Part shown: piece after piece, positions 52,856-63,542 of the stretch | Layout: every line of letters begins with the position of its first letter | Position numbering within the stretch: the first letter of the stretch is position 1 | Assembly: GCF_001660485.1 (NCBI RefSeq) | Contig: NZ_CP013979.1 | Location: 248,001 to 312,000 of the forward strand | Length of the DNA: 64,000 bases | Source: Agromyces aureus | GTDB taxonomy: Bacteria > Actinomycetota > Actinomycetes > Actinomycetales > Microbacteriaceae | Direction of reading: 5' to 3' | Made by a program: the position numbers and the translations under genes | The notes under the pieces: generated by a model | Told to the model about the DNA's origin: nothing | The model's input: the letters and a program-made list of their open reading frames with translations, nothing else | Database searches by the model: none

Positions 52856-54793
52856 GTGACGGCATCAGAGGCGAACGCGGCGAACGCACCGGCACCACTC
52901 ATGACGCACCGGCAGATCCTGCTGGTGATCTTCGGGCTGATGTCCGCCATGTTCCTGTCGGCGCTCGACCAGACGATCGTCGGCACCTCGATGCGCACGA
53001 TCGCCGACGACCTCGGCGGCCTCGAGCTGCAGGCCTGGGTGACGACCGCGTACCTCATCACGGCGACCATCACGACGCCGATCTACGGCAAGCTGAGCGA
53101 CCTGTTCGGGCGGCGGCCGCTGTTCATCATCGCGATCGCGATCTTCCTGCTGGGGTCGCTGCTCTCGGGCATGTCGACGTCGATGTACGAGCTCGCGGTC
53201 TTCCGCGCCATCCAGGGCATCGGCGCGGGCGGCCTGATGGCGCTGCCGCTCGCGATCATGGGCGACATCCTCGCCCCGCGCGAGCGTGCGAAGTACCAGG
53301 GGTACTTCCTCGCCGTGTTCGGCGTCTCGAGCGTGATCGGCCCGCTCATCGGCGGGCTGCTCTCGGGCACCGAGGAGATCCTCGGCGTGGCCGGCTGGCG
53401 GTGGGTCTTCCTCGTGAACCTGCCGGTCGGCGTGCTCGCGCTGTTCATGGTCATCAGGTTCCTGCACGTGCCGCGCTTCCACTCCGACCGCAAGGTGCGC
53501 ATCGACTGGTGGGGTGCCACCTTCGTGGTCGTCGCCCTGGTGCCGCTGCTCATCGTCGCCGAGCAGGGCAGCGAATGGGGTTGGGGTTCCGCGTGGGCGA
53601 TCGGATGCTACGTGGTCGGCGTCATCGGCATCATCGTGTTCATCCTCGTCGAGGTCCGCATGGGCCAGGACGCGCTGCTGCCGATGAAGCTGTTCCGCAT
53701 CCCGACGTTCTCGGTGGTCGCGGGGCTCGGACTCCTCGTCGGCTTCGCGATGTTCGGCGCGATGATGACGATCCCGTTGTACCTGCAGCTCGTCGAGGGC
53801 GCGACGCCGGCCGAGAGCGGCCTGCTCATGCTGCCGTTGATCCTCGGCCTCATGGTCTCGTCGATCGCGAGCGGCCAGATCATCGCGCGCACGGGCCGGT
53901 ACCGGATGTTCCCGATCCTCGGCACCGCCTTCCTCGCGCTCGGCTACTACTGGCTGACCTACCTGACGGCCGACCAGGACATCTGGTGGATCATGGTCGG
54001 CATGGCCATCATCGGCCTCGGCCTCGGGCAGCTCATGCAGACGCTCACGATCGCGAGCCAGAACGCGGTGACCGCGCGCGACATGGGCGTCGCGACGAGC
54101 GCGTCGACCTTCTTCCGCCAGATCGGCGGCACGCTCGGCACGGCTGTGTTCTTCTCGCTGCTGTTCTCACGGCTCGCCGAGACGTTGACCGCCGCGTTCA
54201 GCGACCCGGCGCTCATCGGGCCGATGACCGAGGCGATGCAGGACCCCGCGGTGCAGGCGGACCCCGCGAACGCCGAGATCCTCGCCCTGCTCGGCACGCA
54301 GGACCCGGCGCAGATCGGCGCCGCGCTCGACACCGACAGCTCGTTCCTGCTCGGGGCCGACCCGCGACTGGCCGAGCCGTTCCTCGTGGGCTTCAACGAT
54401 GCGACGGTATCGGTGTACTGGCTCGGCCTCATCATCTCGGTGCTCGCGTTCGTCGTCGCGTGGTTCGTGCCCGCGCTGCCGCTCCGGCAGGTCTCGGCCA
54501 TGCAGGAGGACGCCGATGCGAACGCCGCCGAGGTCGCCGCGGCGGCCCACCTCGTCGCCGAGGGCATCGATGAGGCGCGCGACCTGAACGATGCCGAGCA
54601 CGATGCCGATCGACGGGCGGATGCCGCATCCGATCGCCATGCGATGGCCGGAGCGCCGGGCGACGAGCCCGAGATCGACGAGGTCGCCCATCGAGCCGCG
54701 CGACTCGCGGGCTCGCCGATCGAGCCGACGACGACCGGGTCGATGCACGCGATCGACCTCGACGACGAGGCGAACGGCCGACCGGCTCGCTGA
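52856..54793 (+). CDS. MFS multidrug exporter, DHA2 (EmrB/QacA) family
   Basis: 645-residue drug:proton antiporter with about 14 hydrophobic segments in residues 20-545. Family motifs are LDQTIVGTSMRTIADDL (about 37-53, motif D1), GKLSDLFGRRPLF (about 78-90, motif A) and GPLIGGLLS (about 162-170, motif C). A large extracytoplasmic loop before the last helix (about 440-505) and a highly acidic 100-residue C-terminal tail (about 550-645) are notable. It probably exports toxic hydrophobic compounds; the substrate is unknown. There is no adjacent TetR or MarR repressor. Confidence 0.9.
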   Translation: MTASEANAANAPAPLMTHRQILLVIFGLMSAMFLSALDQTIVGTSMRTIADDLGGLELQAWVTTAYLITATITTPIYGKLSDLFGRRPLFIIAIAIFLLGSLLSGMSTSMYELAVFRAIQGIGAGGLMALPLAIMGDILAPRERAKYQGYFLAVFGVSSVIGPLIGGLLSGTEEILGVAGWRWVFLVNLPVGVLALFMVIRFLHVPRFHSDRKVRIDWWGATFVVVALVPLLIVAEQGSEWGWGSAWAIGCYVVGVIGIIVFILVEVRMGQDALLPMKLFRIPTFSVVAGLGLLVGFAMFGAMMTIPLYLQLVEGATPAESGLLMLPLILGLMVSSIASGQIIARTGRYRMFPILGTAFLALGYYWLTYLTADQDIWWIMVGMAIIGLGLGQLMQTLTIASQNAVTARDMGVATSASTFFRQIGGTLGTAVFFSLLFSRLAETLTAAFSDPALIGPMTEAMQDPAVQADPANAEILALLGTQDPAQIGAALDTDSSFLLGADPRLAEPFLVGFNDATVSVYWLGLIISVLAFVVAWFVPALPLRQVSAMQEDADANAAEVAAAAHLVAEGIDEARDLNDAEHDADRRADAASDRHAMAGAPGDEPEIDEVAHRAARLAGSPIEPTTTGSMHAIDLDDEANGRPAR

Positions 54794-54820
54794 GCGGCGC
54801 GGCCTCGGGTCGGTCGAGCC

Positions 54821-55843
54821 TCAGGCCGAGGCGCGGCGAACGAGGTGCGTCGGCATGATGTTGCGCCTCGGCACGTCTTCGCCGGCGAGGTGGCGCAGCA
54901 GCAGGTCGGCCATCTCGAAGCCCATCTGCTCGGAGGGCTGGTTGACCGTGGTCAGCGGGATGGCCGAGGAGATCGCGGCCGGGCTGTCGTCGAATCCGAC
55001 GACCGCGATGTCGCCCGGCACCGAGCGACCGTGCTCCTGCAGCACGGAGATCGCGCCGGTCGCCATGATGTCGCTCGCGACGAAGATGCCGTCGAGGTCG
55101 GGCACTCGGTCGAGCAGACGTCGTGTGGCGGCGACGGCGCCGGCAGCCGTGAAGTCGGCGGATTCGACGGCATCGGCGGGCAGGCCGACGGCGCCGAGCG
55201 CGCGACGGTACCCCTCGAGCCGATCGACGCTCGCGGGCATGTCGAGCGGGCCGGTCACCGTGCCGATGCGGCGACGCCCGACGTCGATGAGGTGCTGCGT
55301 GCCGATGGCGCCGCCCTCGACGTTGTCGACGTCGACGAAGAAGTGGTCGCCGGGTTGCGACGGGCGGCCGCCGAAGACGAGGGGGAGCACCATGCCGGCT
55401 TCGAGCTGCAGGTCGTCGCCCTCGTGGTGCGAGACGACCAGGGCGCCGTCGACGACACCTGAGCGCAGGTACCTGAGGGTCTTGTGACCGGGGTCGGTCG
55501 ACGCGACGAGCAGGTTGAGCAGGTACTCGCTCTCATCGAGCCGGCGCGTGATGCCCTGCACGATCGCGGCGAAGTAGGGGTCGCCGAAGAAGAAGGCCGT
55601 GTCTTCGGGCACGATCAGCGCGATCGCGCCCGACGTGCGGCTGGCCAACGAGCGCGCGGCACGGTTGGGCACGTAGTTCAGCTTCTCGATCGCGGCGTTC
55701 ACCGCGGTCAGCACGTCGGGGCTGACCTTGGGCGAACCGTTCACGACGCGGCTCACGGTCGCGCGGGACACGTTCGCCTCGCGTGCGACCTCTTCGAGGG
55801 TCGGCGCGGCGGGTCGGGTCTTGATGTCGTCACCCCCCTGCAT
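54821..55843 (-). CDS. LacI family repressor of the ceb-like operon
   Basis: 340-residue LacI protein with HTH TLEEVAREANVSRATVSRVVNGSPKV (about residues 15-40) and a sugar-binding core (IALIVPEDTAFFFGDPYFAAIVQGI; IAVVGFDDSPAA). It lies directly downstream of the GH1 gene on the same strand. Its likely targets are the three GAGAGCGCTCTC palindromes in front of the binding-protein gene, by analogy with CebR/CelR, which bind GGGAGCGCTCCC. It has its own TAGACT -10 box 6 nt before the ATG, so it can be made when the operon is silent. Confidence 0.9.
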   Translation of the reverse strand: MQGGDDIKTRPAAPTLEEVAREANVSRATVSRVVNGSPKVSPDVLTAVNAAIEKLNYVPNRAARSLASRTSGAIALIVPEDTAFFFGDPYFAAIVQGITRRLDESEYLLNLLVASTDPGHKTLRYLRSGVVDGALVVSHHEGDDLQLEAGMVLPLVFGGRPSQPGDHFFVDVDNVEGGAIGTQHLIDVGRRRIGTVTGPLDMPASVDRLEGYRRALGAVGLPADAVESADFTAAGAVAATRRLLDRVPDLDGIFVASDIMATGAISVLQEHGRSVPGDIAVVGFDDSPAAISSAIPLTTVNQPSEQMGFEMADLLLRHLAGEDVPRRNIMPTHLVRRASA

Positions 55844-55849
55844 TCGGTC

Positions 55850-55855
55850 AGTCTA
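55850..55855 (-). promoter_or_regulatory. -10 box of the LacI gene at 54821
   Basis: TAGACT on the minus strand ends 6 nt before the ATG at 55843, without a ribosome-binding site. Confidence 0.5.
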
Positions 55856-55864
55856 TGTGTGCGC

Positions 55865-55926
55865 CGACGGCTCCACGATCGACGGTCGAGCGGTGAGGTC
55901 CCGCTCGGTCGGGTGCGGAGCCGTCG
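55865..55926 (-). terminator. stem-loop after the GH1 gene
   Basis: CGACGGCTCC (55865-55874) pairs with GGAGCCGTCG (55917-55926), with inner pairing possible. It lies 49 bp after the GH1 stop and before the LacI promoter, so it should end the operon. Confidence 0.55.
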
Positions 55927-55975
55927 ACGGATGCCGCGCTGCGGCGTCGCCGGTTCGGCGGCGTCGGCTCGCCGG

Positions 55976-57456
<1,481 letters not shown>

Positions 57457-57460
<4 letters not shown>

Positions 57461-58383
57461 CCCTTCACGGCTCCTGCCATGATGCCGCTGACGAGCTGCT
57501 TGCCCGCGAAGACGAAGAGGATGAGCAGGGGGATGGTCGACAGCAGCACGCCGGCGAGCACGATCGAGTAGTCGACGAAGTGGTTCGACTGCAGGAGCGA
57601 GAGCGCGACGGGCAGCGTGGGGTCGCTGCGGTCCAGCACGATGAACGGCCAGAAGAAGTTGTTCCACGCGGTCACGAAGGTGAACAGGCCGAGCATGGCG
57701 GCGGCCGGTCGTGCGGCCGGAAGGCCGACCGTGAGGAACGTGCGGAACGAGTTGGCGCCGTCGACGCGAGCGGCTTCGAGCAGCTCGTCGGGCACCGACT
57801 GCTGGATGTACTGGGTCATCCAGAACACGCCGAACGCGGTCACGAGCGCGGGGATGATGATCGCGCCGATGTTGCCGGTCCAGCCGAGGTCGGCGAACAG
57901 GATGTACAGCGGCACGACGCCCAGCTGCATCGGCACGGCCATGGTGGCGACGACGAAGATCAGCAGCCACTTGCCGCCCTTGAACTTGAGCTTGGCGAAC
58001 GCCCAGCCGGCGAGGGTCGAGAAGAAGACGACCGAGAGCGCGATGAGCGCCGAGCTGTAGATGGAGTTCCAGAGGGCGCGCCAGAAGTTGACGGCGGGGT
58101 CGTTGACCACGGTCAGCGCGTTCTCGATGAAGTTCCCGCCGGGGATCCACGACATGTTCGGGTCGCGGATGGTGCCCGAGTCGCCCGAGCCGATGAGGAG
58201 CGACCAGTAGTACGGGAAGATCGCCGAGCCGAGCACGACCGCCAGGGCCGTGTAGACGAACCATCCGGGGCGCGAGCCGCGCACGGGCCGCGAGCGCAGA
58301 CGGCGCTTCGGGTCCTTCGCGTTCACGGTCACCGCCGCGACGGTGTTCAGGCTCGTGGTCGCCTGGGGTTCCGTGGCGGTCAT
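57457..58383 (-). CDS. carbohydrate ABC transporter permease (MalG/CebG-like)
   Basis: 308-residue permease with six hydrophobic segments. The EAA loop appears as ELLEAARVDGANSFRTFLTVGLP (about residues 206-228), where it contacts the ATPase. The start overlaps the MalF-like stop (ATGA). It pairs with the upstream permease to import short beta-glucosides. No ATPase gene is present in the operon, so a shared MsiK/MalK-type ATPase elsewhere must power it, as in Streptomyces. Confidence 0.93.
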
Positions 58384-59531
58384 CGTGCCACCTCCGTGGT
58401 CTTGTCGTTGGTGTCGGATGTCGCGGCCCCGGTCGAGGTCGAGCCGAAGTCGTCGCGCACGGTGCCGCCGACGCGGTGCTCGAGATCGTTGCGGGCGGCG
58501 ATGGCCGCCGCTCGGCGGTCGCGCCTCGAGCGTCCGTCGCGGGAGCCCTCGTCGCGCACGAGGCGGTTGGTCACGAGCATGTTGATGACGCCGATGGCGA
58601 GGATGATGAGGAACAGGATCCAGGCCAGCGCTGCGGCTCGGCCGAAGTTCCACTGACCCCATCCGATGTCGTACAGGTAGAGCGAGATGGTGAGCCACTG
58701 CGAGTTGGCGCCGCCGGTGCCGAACTGGTCGTACATGCGCGGCTCGTCGAAGATCTGCAGGCCGCCGATGGTCGACGTGATGATGACGAAGATCAGGGTC
58801 GGGCGCAGGCTCGGCAGGGTGATCGCCGTGAACTGGCGGAACTTGTTCGCGCCGTCGATGGCCGCGGCCTCGTAGTAGTCGCGCGGGATGGCCTGCATGG
58901 CCGCGAGCAGGATGAGCGTGTTGTAGCCGGTCCAGCGGAAGTTCACCATCGTGGCGATCGCGATGTGGCTCGCGAACGCGTTGCTGTGCCACATGATCGG
59001 GGGAAGGCCGATGTTGCCGAGCAGCGTGTTGATGAGGCCGTACTTGTCGCCGAACATGTTGCTGAAGATGAGGGCCACGGCGACGGGGGCCATGACGTAG
59101 GGCAGCAGCACGCCCATGCGCCAGAAGGTCTTGGCGCGGATGTTCTGGTCGAGCATCGTCGCGATGAAGATCGCGAGGATCAGCTGGGGGACGCTCGAGA
59201 GCAGGAAGATGCTGAACGTGTTGCGCAGGGCGATCCAGAACTTCGGCTGCGTGAGCACGTAGATGTACTGGTCGAAGCCGATGAAGGTGCCGCTGTTGCG
59301 CACCAGGTCCCAGTCCATGAAGGAGATCACGGCGGTGTACGCGATGGGGAAGAGCCCCGTGATCACGAACAGGATGAAGAAGGGGGAGATGTAGAGGTAG
59401 GGGGAGAGCTTGAAGTCCCACTTGCTGAGCTTCTGCCCGAAGGCGATGCGGCGGGGGGTGCGCTCGGTGCGGTCGGGCCGTGCCTGCTGGGGGCTCGGGG
59501 CGGACGGCGGAGCCGTTTTTGTCGAGGTCAC
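58380..59531 (-). CDS. carbohydrate ABC transporter permease (MalF/CebF-like)
   Basis: 383-residue permease with six hydrophobic segments. The EAA loop is YYEAAAIDGANKFRQFTAITLP (about residues 217-238, in pieces). After the last membrane segment there is an unusual 65-residue charged tail, rich in Arg, Asp and Thr. The GTG start has AAGGAA upstream. It forms the channel with the MalG-like permease. Confidence 0.92.
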   Translation of the reverse strand: MTSTKTAPPSAPSPQQARPDRTERTPRRIAFGQKLSKWDFKLSPYLYISPFFILFVITGLFPIAYTAVISFMDWDLVRNSGTFIGFDQYIYVLTQPKFWIALRNTFSIFLLSSVPQLILAIFIATMLDQNIRAKTFWRMGVLLPYVMAPVAVALIFSNMFGDKYGLINTLLGNIGLPPIMWHSNAFASHIAIATMVNFRWTGYNTLILLAAMQAIPRDYYEAAAIDGANKFRQFTAITLPSLRPTLIFVIITSTIGGLQIFDEPRMYDQFGTGGANSQWLTISLYLYDIGWGQWNFGRAAALAWILFLIILAIGVINMLVTNRLVRDEGSRDGRSRRDRRAAAIAARNDLEHRVGGTVRDDFGSTSTGAATSDTNDKTTEVAR

Positions 59532-59576
59532 GGTCGTTCCTTCGTGGTCTGGTGCCGGTCGTGCGAGGTGCGAGGG

Positions 59577-59609
59577 CGTGGCGGGCCGGGACGAACCCGA
59601 CCCGCCACG
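59577..59609 (-). terminator. intercistronic stem-loop between binding protein and permeases
   Basis: CGTGGCGGG (59577-59585) pairs with CCCGCCACG (59601-59609), in the 95-bp gap after the binding-protein stop. Such a hairpin usually reduces read-through, giving more binding protein than permease. Confidence 0.6.
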
Positions 59610-59626
59610 TGAGAGGTCGGCTCAGA

Positions 59627-60901
59627 TCAGCCGATCGCCTCGACCTCGGAGACCCACTGGTCCCACGAAGCCTTCTTGTCCTGCGTGCCGTCCTCGACGC
59701 GCGTGAGGGCCTGCTGCATGGCGTCGTTCACCTGGAAGTAGAACGGGCCCTTGAAGGGAGCGACGGTGATCGCGTTGGCACGGTCCGTGAGGATCTGGCC
59801 GACCGGAGCGTTGTTGAAGTACTCGTTGGTCGAGCCGAGGAGCGTGTCGGAGGTCAGCGCGTCGTTCTGGCTCGGGAAGGTGCCGGCGTTCTCGAACGCC
59901 TTGACCTGCTGCTCGGGAGCGGTCAGCCAGTCGGCGAGCTTCTGCGCCTCTTCGACGTTCGCGCCGTTGGCGGGAACGGTCAGGTACGAGCCGCCCCAGT
60001 TGCCGCCGCCGTTCGGGAAGGTGTTGGCGATGTCCCATCCGGTGACGTCCTCGGCGTTGCCCGAGATGACGCCGAGCATCCAGCCGGGGCAGAGCATCGT
60101 GGCGAAGGCGCCGTTCGAGAGACCGGCGAACCAGTCGTCGCTCCACTGGCCGAGGTGGGCCGACTGCGTCGCGCTGGCGTCGAGCACCTGGTTGTAGAGC
60201 TCCTCGACCTCGGGGTTCGTGGTCGCGGTGATGTCACCGGAGTCGGGGTCCTCGTATGCGGCCTCGACCTGGTTGATCATGCCCTGGTAGGTGCCGCCGG
60301 CCGAGTCGAAGAAGGCGGTGCCGGTCGCGGCGGTGTACTGCGCGCCGACCTCGAAGTACTTGGCCCAGTCGCCGTCGAGGAGCTTGGCGACCTCTTCGCG
60401 GTCGGTCGGGAGGCCGGCCGCGGCGAACAGGTCGGAGCGGTAGCAGACGCCTTCGGGGCCGATGTCCGTGCCGTAGCCGATGAGGTTGTCGTCGGCGTCG
60501 GTGGCTGCGGCGGTCTTCCAGTCGAGCCAGCGGTCCTTCAGGTCGGCGGGGACCGGCGCGAGCAGGTCGGAGTACTGCATGACCTCGGGCAGCCAGTCGA
60601 CCTCGATGGCCTCGACGTCGGCGAGGCCCTTCTTGCCGAGCTTCTGGAAGTAGTTGGCGCGGGCGTCGTTCGACGTCGCGGCGACGTTCTGCACGACCTT
60701 CACGTTCGGGTTGGCGTCCATGTACTCCTGCAGGAGTTCGTCGGTGTAGCCGAAGTCGTTGAACGTCGCGACCGTCAGTTCGACCTTGCCGCCGTCGCTG
60801 CCCGAGTCGTCGGACGACGGCGCGCAGCCGGCGGCGATGATGGCGATGGATGCGGCGCCTGCGACGGCTGCGATCGCCTTGGTGCGTCGTGAAAGCTTCA
60901 C
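59627..60901 (-). CDS. carbohydrate ABC transporter, substrate-binding lipoprotein (CebE-like)
   Basis: 424-residue family 1 extracellular solute-binding lipoprotein. A basic N-terminus (VKLSRRTKA) leads to a hydrophobic stretch and the lipobox IAAGC, with Cys at about residue 26, then a Ser/Asp/Gly linker. The core has sugar-binding features (GTDIGPEGVCYRSDLFAAAG; NWGGSYLTVP). The GTG at 60901 was chosen because AAAGGAG is 5 nt away; the GTG two codons earlier overlaps that site. It probably binds cellobiose or related oligosaccharides, as inferred from the GH1 partner and operator type. Confidence 0.92.
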   Translation of the reverse strand: MKLSRRTKAIAAVAGAASIAIIAAGCAPSSDDSGSDGGKVELTVATFNDFGYTDELLQEYMDANPNVKVVQNVAATSNDARANYFQKLGKKGLADVEAIEVDWLPEVMQYSDLLAPVPADLKDRWLDWKTAAATDADDNLIGYGTDIGPEGVCYRSDLFAAAGLPTDREEVAKLLDGDWAKYFEVGAQYTAATGTAFFDSAGGTYQGMINQVEAAYEDPDSGDITATTNPEVEELYNQVLDASATQSAHLGQWSDDWFAGLSNGAFATMLCPGWMLGVISGNAEDVTGWDIANTFPNGGGNWGGSYLTVPANGANVEEAQKLADWLTAPEQQVKAFENAGTFPSQNDALTSDTLLGSTNEYFNNAPVGQILTDRANAITVAPFKGPFYFQVNDAMQQALTRVEDGTQDKKASWDQWVSEVEAIG

Positions 60902-60970
60902 GGTCACTCCTTTGTGTGCGTGTGGATGGGGTTACGGAATGGTCACGTGAGGACGCCCGGACCCACTGGG

Positions 60971-61040
60971 TGAGAGCGCTCTCACGATGCAGGCATGACT
61001 CTACGAGAGCGCTCTCACGAATGTCAAGAGAGCGCTCTCA
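60971..61040 (-). promoter_or_regulatory. ceb-like operon promoter with three LacI operators
   Basis: On the minus strand TTGACA (61022-61027), an 18-bp spacer and TAGAGT (60998-61003) form the promoter. Three near-identical palindromes with core GAGAGCGCTCTC lie upstream of the -35 box (61027-61040), filling the spacer (61004-61017) and downstream of the start (60971-60984). The centres are about 23 and 33 bp apart. Confidence 0.88.
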
Positions 61041-61108
61041 TCGGAGGCCTTCGTTACCGAAGCGTGACCTGTGCGTCGCCTGATCGGGGGGTTCGAAGCG
61101 GCTCGTCG

Positions 61109-61114
61109 TAGACT
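61109..61114 (+). promoter_or_regulatory. -10 box of the VanY-type gene
   Basis: TAGACT ends 6 nt before the GTG at 61121, with no Shine-Dalgarno. Confidence 0.5.
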
Positions 61115-61120
61115 CGTACG

Positions 61121-61951
61121 GTGTCAGCAGACGAGCCCGAGTACCCCTCCGACGAGGTCCAGCGGCGTCGTCTGACGGTCGCCGGAGTGCTCAGTCTCGT
61201 GCTCGTCGCGATCGCCGTGATCGTCGTGGGGGCCGTGGCCGGCTCCGCGTCGGGCGCGACATCCGGCTCCCATCCGACGTCGGGCGGCAGCGCGACCGGC
61301 ACGACCGACGACGCGACCACGACCGCCCGCCCGGCCCCGGCCGAGGCCGTCGCACCCGCTGCGGTCGACACCTTCGACAAGGCCGCCAGGTCGATCGACG
61401 ACCCCGCCAGCATCTGGGTCGTGGTCAACAAGCTCCGCCCGCTCAACCCGCAGGACTACGAACCCGACGACCTCGTCGAGGTGCCGGTCGCCCACACGTG
61501 GTCGCCGCTCATGCGTCAGGAGGCGTCCGACGCGGCCGTCACGATGTTCCAGGCCGCGGCCGACGAAGCCGACCTGTCCCTCGCGTCGAACAGCGCGTTC
61601 CGCAGCTACTCGACGCAGGTCGACCTCTACGGCGACGGCGACGACCCGACGACCGCACCCCCCGGGGCGAGCGAGCACCAGACCGGCCTCGCGATCGACA
61701 TCGGTGCCGAGAACGGCTGCACGTTCGAGTGCCTCGAAGACAGCCCGGAGGGGGAGTGGCTGCGGGCCAACGCCTACCGGTTCGGGTTCCTGCTGCGCTA
61801 TCCGGCCGACAAGGTCGACGTCACCGGGTATCCGCACGAGGCCTGGCACTACCGCTACATCGGCGTCGAGCTCGCGACCGAGATGCACGACACGGGCTTC
61901 ACGACCCTCGAGGAGTTCTTCGGGCTCCCGCCGGTGCCACTGGGCATGTGA
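61121..61951 (+). CDS. D-alanyl-D-alanine carboxypeptidase, VanY/LAS family
   Basis: 276-residue membrane-anchored zinc peptidase. A signal-anchor (about residues 18-40) precedes a Thr/Ala/Gly-rich linker and a catalytic domain (about 95-265). Zinc ligands are His186 and Asp193 (SEHQTGLAID) and His243 (EAWHYRYIG), with catalytic Glu240. It trims the terminal D-Ala from peptidoglycan stem peptides. The loop between SYSTQVDLY and SEHQTG is only about 15 residues, shorter than in most VanY homologues. No vancomycin-resistance genes are adjacent, so this is a housekeeping enzyme. Confidence 0.92.
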   Translation: MSADEPEYPSDEVQRRRLTVAGVLSLVLVAIAVIVVGAVAGSASGATSGSHPTSGGSATGTTDDATTTARPAPAEAVAPAAVDTFDKAARSIDDPASIWVVVNKLRPLNPQDYEPDDLVEVPVAHTWSPLMRQEASDAAVTMFQAAADEADLSLASNSAFRSYSTQVDLYGDGDDPTTAPPGASEHQTGLAIDIGAENGCTFECLEDSPEGEWLRANAYRFGFLLRYPADKVDVTGYPHEAWHYRYIGVELATEMHDTGFTTLEEFFGLPPVPLGM

Positions 61952-62005
61952 TGCCGACGTGAGTGCACCGAGCGTGCCGAGCGTGCCGAGCAGGCCGAGC
62001 GCGCG

Positions 62006-63412
62006 ATGAGCGAGCGGATGCCGCGCGCGATCGCCGACCGCACGCGTCACCGTAGTCGGGGGCTCGCCCTCTCGGTGCTCATCGCCAACCAGCTGCTCGC
62101 GGGCATCGGCGTCGCGACCGGCATGGCGCTCGCGGCGATCCTCGTCGCAGACCTCACCGGGGTCGTGGCGATGGGCGGTCTCGCGCAGTCGGCGAGCGTG
62201 CTCGGTGCGGCGATCGTCGCGATCCCGCTCGCCCGCCTCGCCGTGCGTTCCGGGCGGCACGTGGCGCTCGCGGTCGGCTACGGGCTCGCGGCGCTCGGCG
62301 CCGTGCTCGTCATCGTGGCGGCGTCCAGTGGCTGGGCTCCGCTCGTGTTCCTCGGGCTGGCGGCGTTCGGCGCCGGGGCTGCGGCCGGCCTGCAGGCGCG
62401 GTTCGCGGCGACCGAGGTCGCGGCGCCCGGCTTCGAGGCGCGGTCCATGTCGCTCGTGCTCTGGGCGACGACCATCGGCTCGGTCGCCGGCCCGCTGCTC
62501 TCCGAGACGGGCGACCGCGTGGGCGCGGGTCTCGGGCTCCCGCCCCTCGTCGGACCGTTCGTGTTCTCGGCGGTGGCGTTCGCCACGTCGACGCTGCTCG
62601 TCGCCACGCTGCTGCGCATGCCGCGTGCCGGCGTGCTCGAGACCGACGCGATTCCGGATGCCGCGGGCGGGCCGCTCGCCGACCCCGTGGCGGCCCTCGA
62701 GGGGGCCGCCGTGCCCGAGTCCGAACCCGGGCCGGCGCCGGAGTCCGAGCCTGCGCGCACCCCGGCGCCCGTGCCCGAGGCTGAGCCCGAGTCCACGGTC
62801 GGCCCGAAGCCCGTCGGATCCTTCGCGGCGCTGCGCGAGGCCTCGCGCCGACCCCGCTCGCTCTTCGCGATCCTCGCGATCGTCTGCTCGCACACCGTGA
62901 TGGTCGGCGTCATGGTCATGACGCCGATCCACATGACCCAGCACGGCCTGTCGTTGAACCTCGTCGGCCTCGTGCTCAGCATCCACATCCTCGGCATGTA
63001 CGGCGCGAGCCCGCTCATGGGGTGGCTCGTCGACCGGATCGGCTCGGTGCGGGTCGTGCTGCTCGGGGCGGCGATCCTGGTGGTGGCGGTGGTCATCGGC
63101 ATCCTCGCGCCCGGTGATGACGTGCTGTTCGTGCCGCTCGCGCTCGGGCTGCTCGGTCTCGGATGGTCGGCCGGCATGATCGGCGGTTCGACGCTGCTCA
63201 CGACGTCGGTCGAAGCTCGATCGCGCGTTCCCCTTCAGGGGGCGACGGATGCCGCGATGAACGTCGCGGCCGCGGCATCCGCAGCACTTTCGGGGTTGGT
63301 GCTCGGCGCGTTCGGATTCGCCGGCGTCAACATGGTCGCGTTGCTCGTGCTGGTGCCGCTCGCGGTGGTCGGGCTGCGGATGGCGACGTCGCGTCGCGCT
63401 GCACCCGTTTGA
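62006..63412 (+). CDS. MFS transporter
   Basis: 468-residue major facilitator protein with about 12 hydrophobic segments. The two halves are joined by a long Pro/Glu/Ala-rich loop (about residues 225-280, with repeated PESEPGPAPESEP). The motif GWLVDRIGSVRVVLLG (about 336-351) marks the second-half loop. The substrate is unknown. The ATG at 62006 lacks a clear ribosome site and is preceded by imperfect 9-bp repeats of CCGAGCGTG (about 61968-62003). It lies 54 bp after the VanY-type gene and may be co-transcribed. Confidence 0.82.
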   Translation: MSERMPRAIADRTRHRSRGLALSVLIANQLLAGIGVATGMALAAILVADLTGVVAMGGLAQSASVLGAAIVAIPLARLAVRSGRHVALAVGYGLAALGAVLVIVAASSGWAPLVFLGLAAFGAGAAAGLQARFAATEVAAPGFEARSMSLVLWATTIGSVAGPLLSETGDRVGAGLGLPPLVGPFVFSAVAFATSTLLVATLLRMPRAGVLETDAIPDAAGGPLADPVAALEGAAVPESEPGPAPESEPARTPAPVPEAEPESTVGPKPVGSFAALREASRRPRSLFAILAIVCSHTVMVGVMVMTPIHMTQHGLSLNLVGLVLSIHILGMYGASPLMGWLVDRIGSVRVVLLGAAILVVAVVIGILAPGDDVLFVPLALGLLGLGWSAGMIGGSTLLTTSVEARSRVPLQGATDAAMNVAAAASAALSGLVLGAFGFAGVNMVALLVLVPLAVVGLRMATSRRAAPV

Positions 63413-63463
63413 ATGCGTTCTCATAGGTCTCCCAGCGTTCGAGAGGGATCCTCACAAATTCGC

Positions 63464-63527
63464 GTGTTGGGCTGGGTGCTCCCCCGAACGACGACGTGTT
63501 GGGCTGGAAGTCCCCCCGCACGACGAC
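63464..63527 (+). repeat. 32-bp tandem duplication before the last gene
   Basis: Two adjacent 32-bp units both start GTGTTGGGCTGG and end in a C-run plus ACGACGAC, with a handful of differences between them. They lie directly upstream of the partial gene at 63543. Confidence 0.7.
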
Positions 63528-63542
63528 CCGAAACTCCACGGT

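Noticed and set aside
61121..61951. Vancomycin-resistance locus
   Set aside because: VanY-type peptidase only; no vanH, vanA, vanX or VanRS-type genes nearby.
61124..63424. 766-codon minus-strand frame opposite the VanY-type and MFS genes
   Set aside because: It spans two well-supported plus-strand genes, is rich in Arg, His and Asp, and has no ribosome site.
63413..63542. c-di-AMP riboswitch or other known riboswitch before the last gene
   Set aside because: Such riboswitches often precede cell-wall hydrolase genes in actinobacteria, so I looked; the conserved core was not visible, only the 32-bp duplication.
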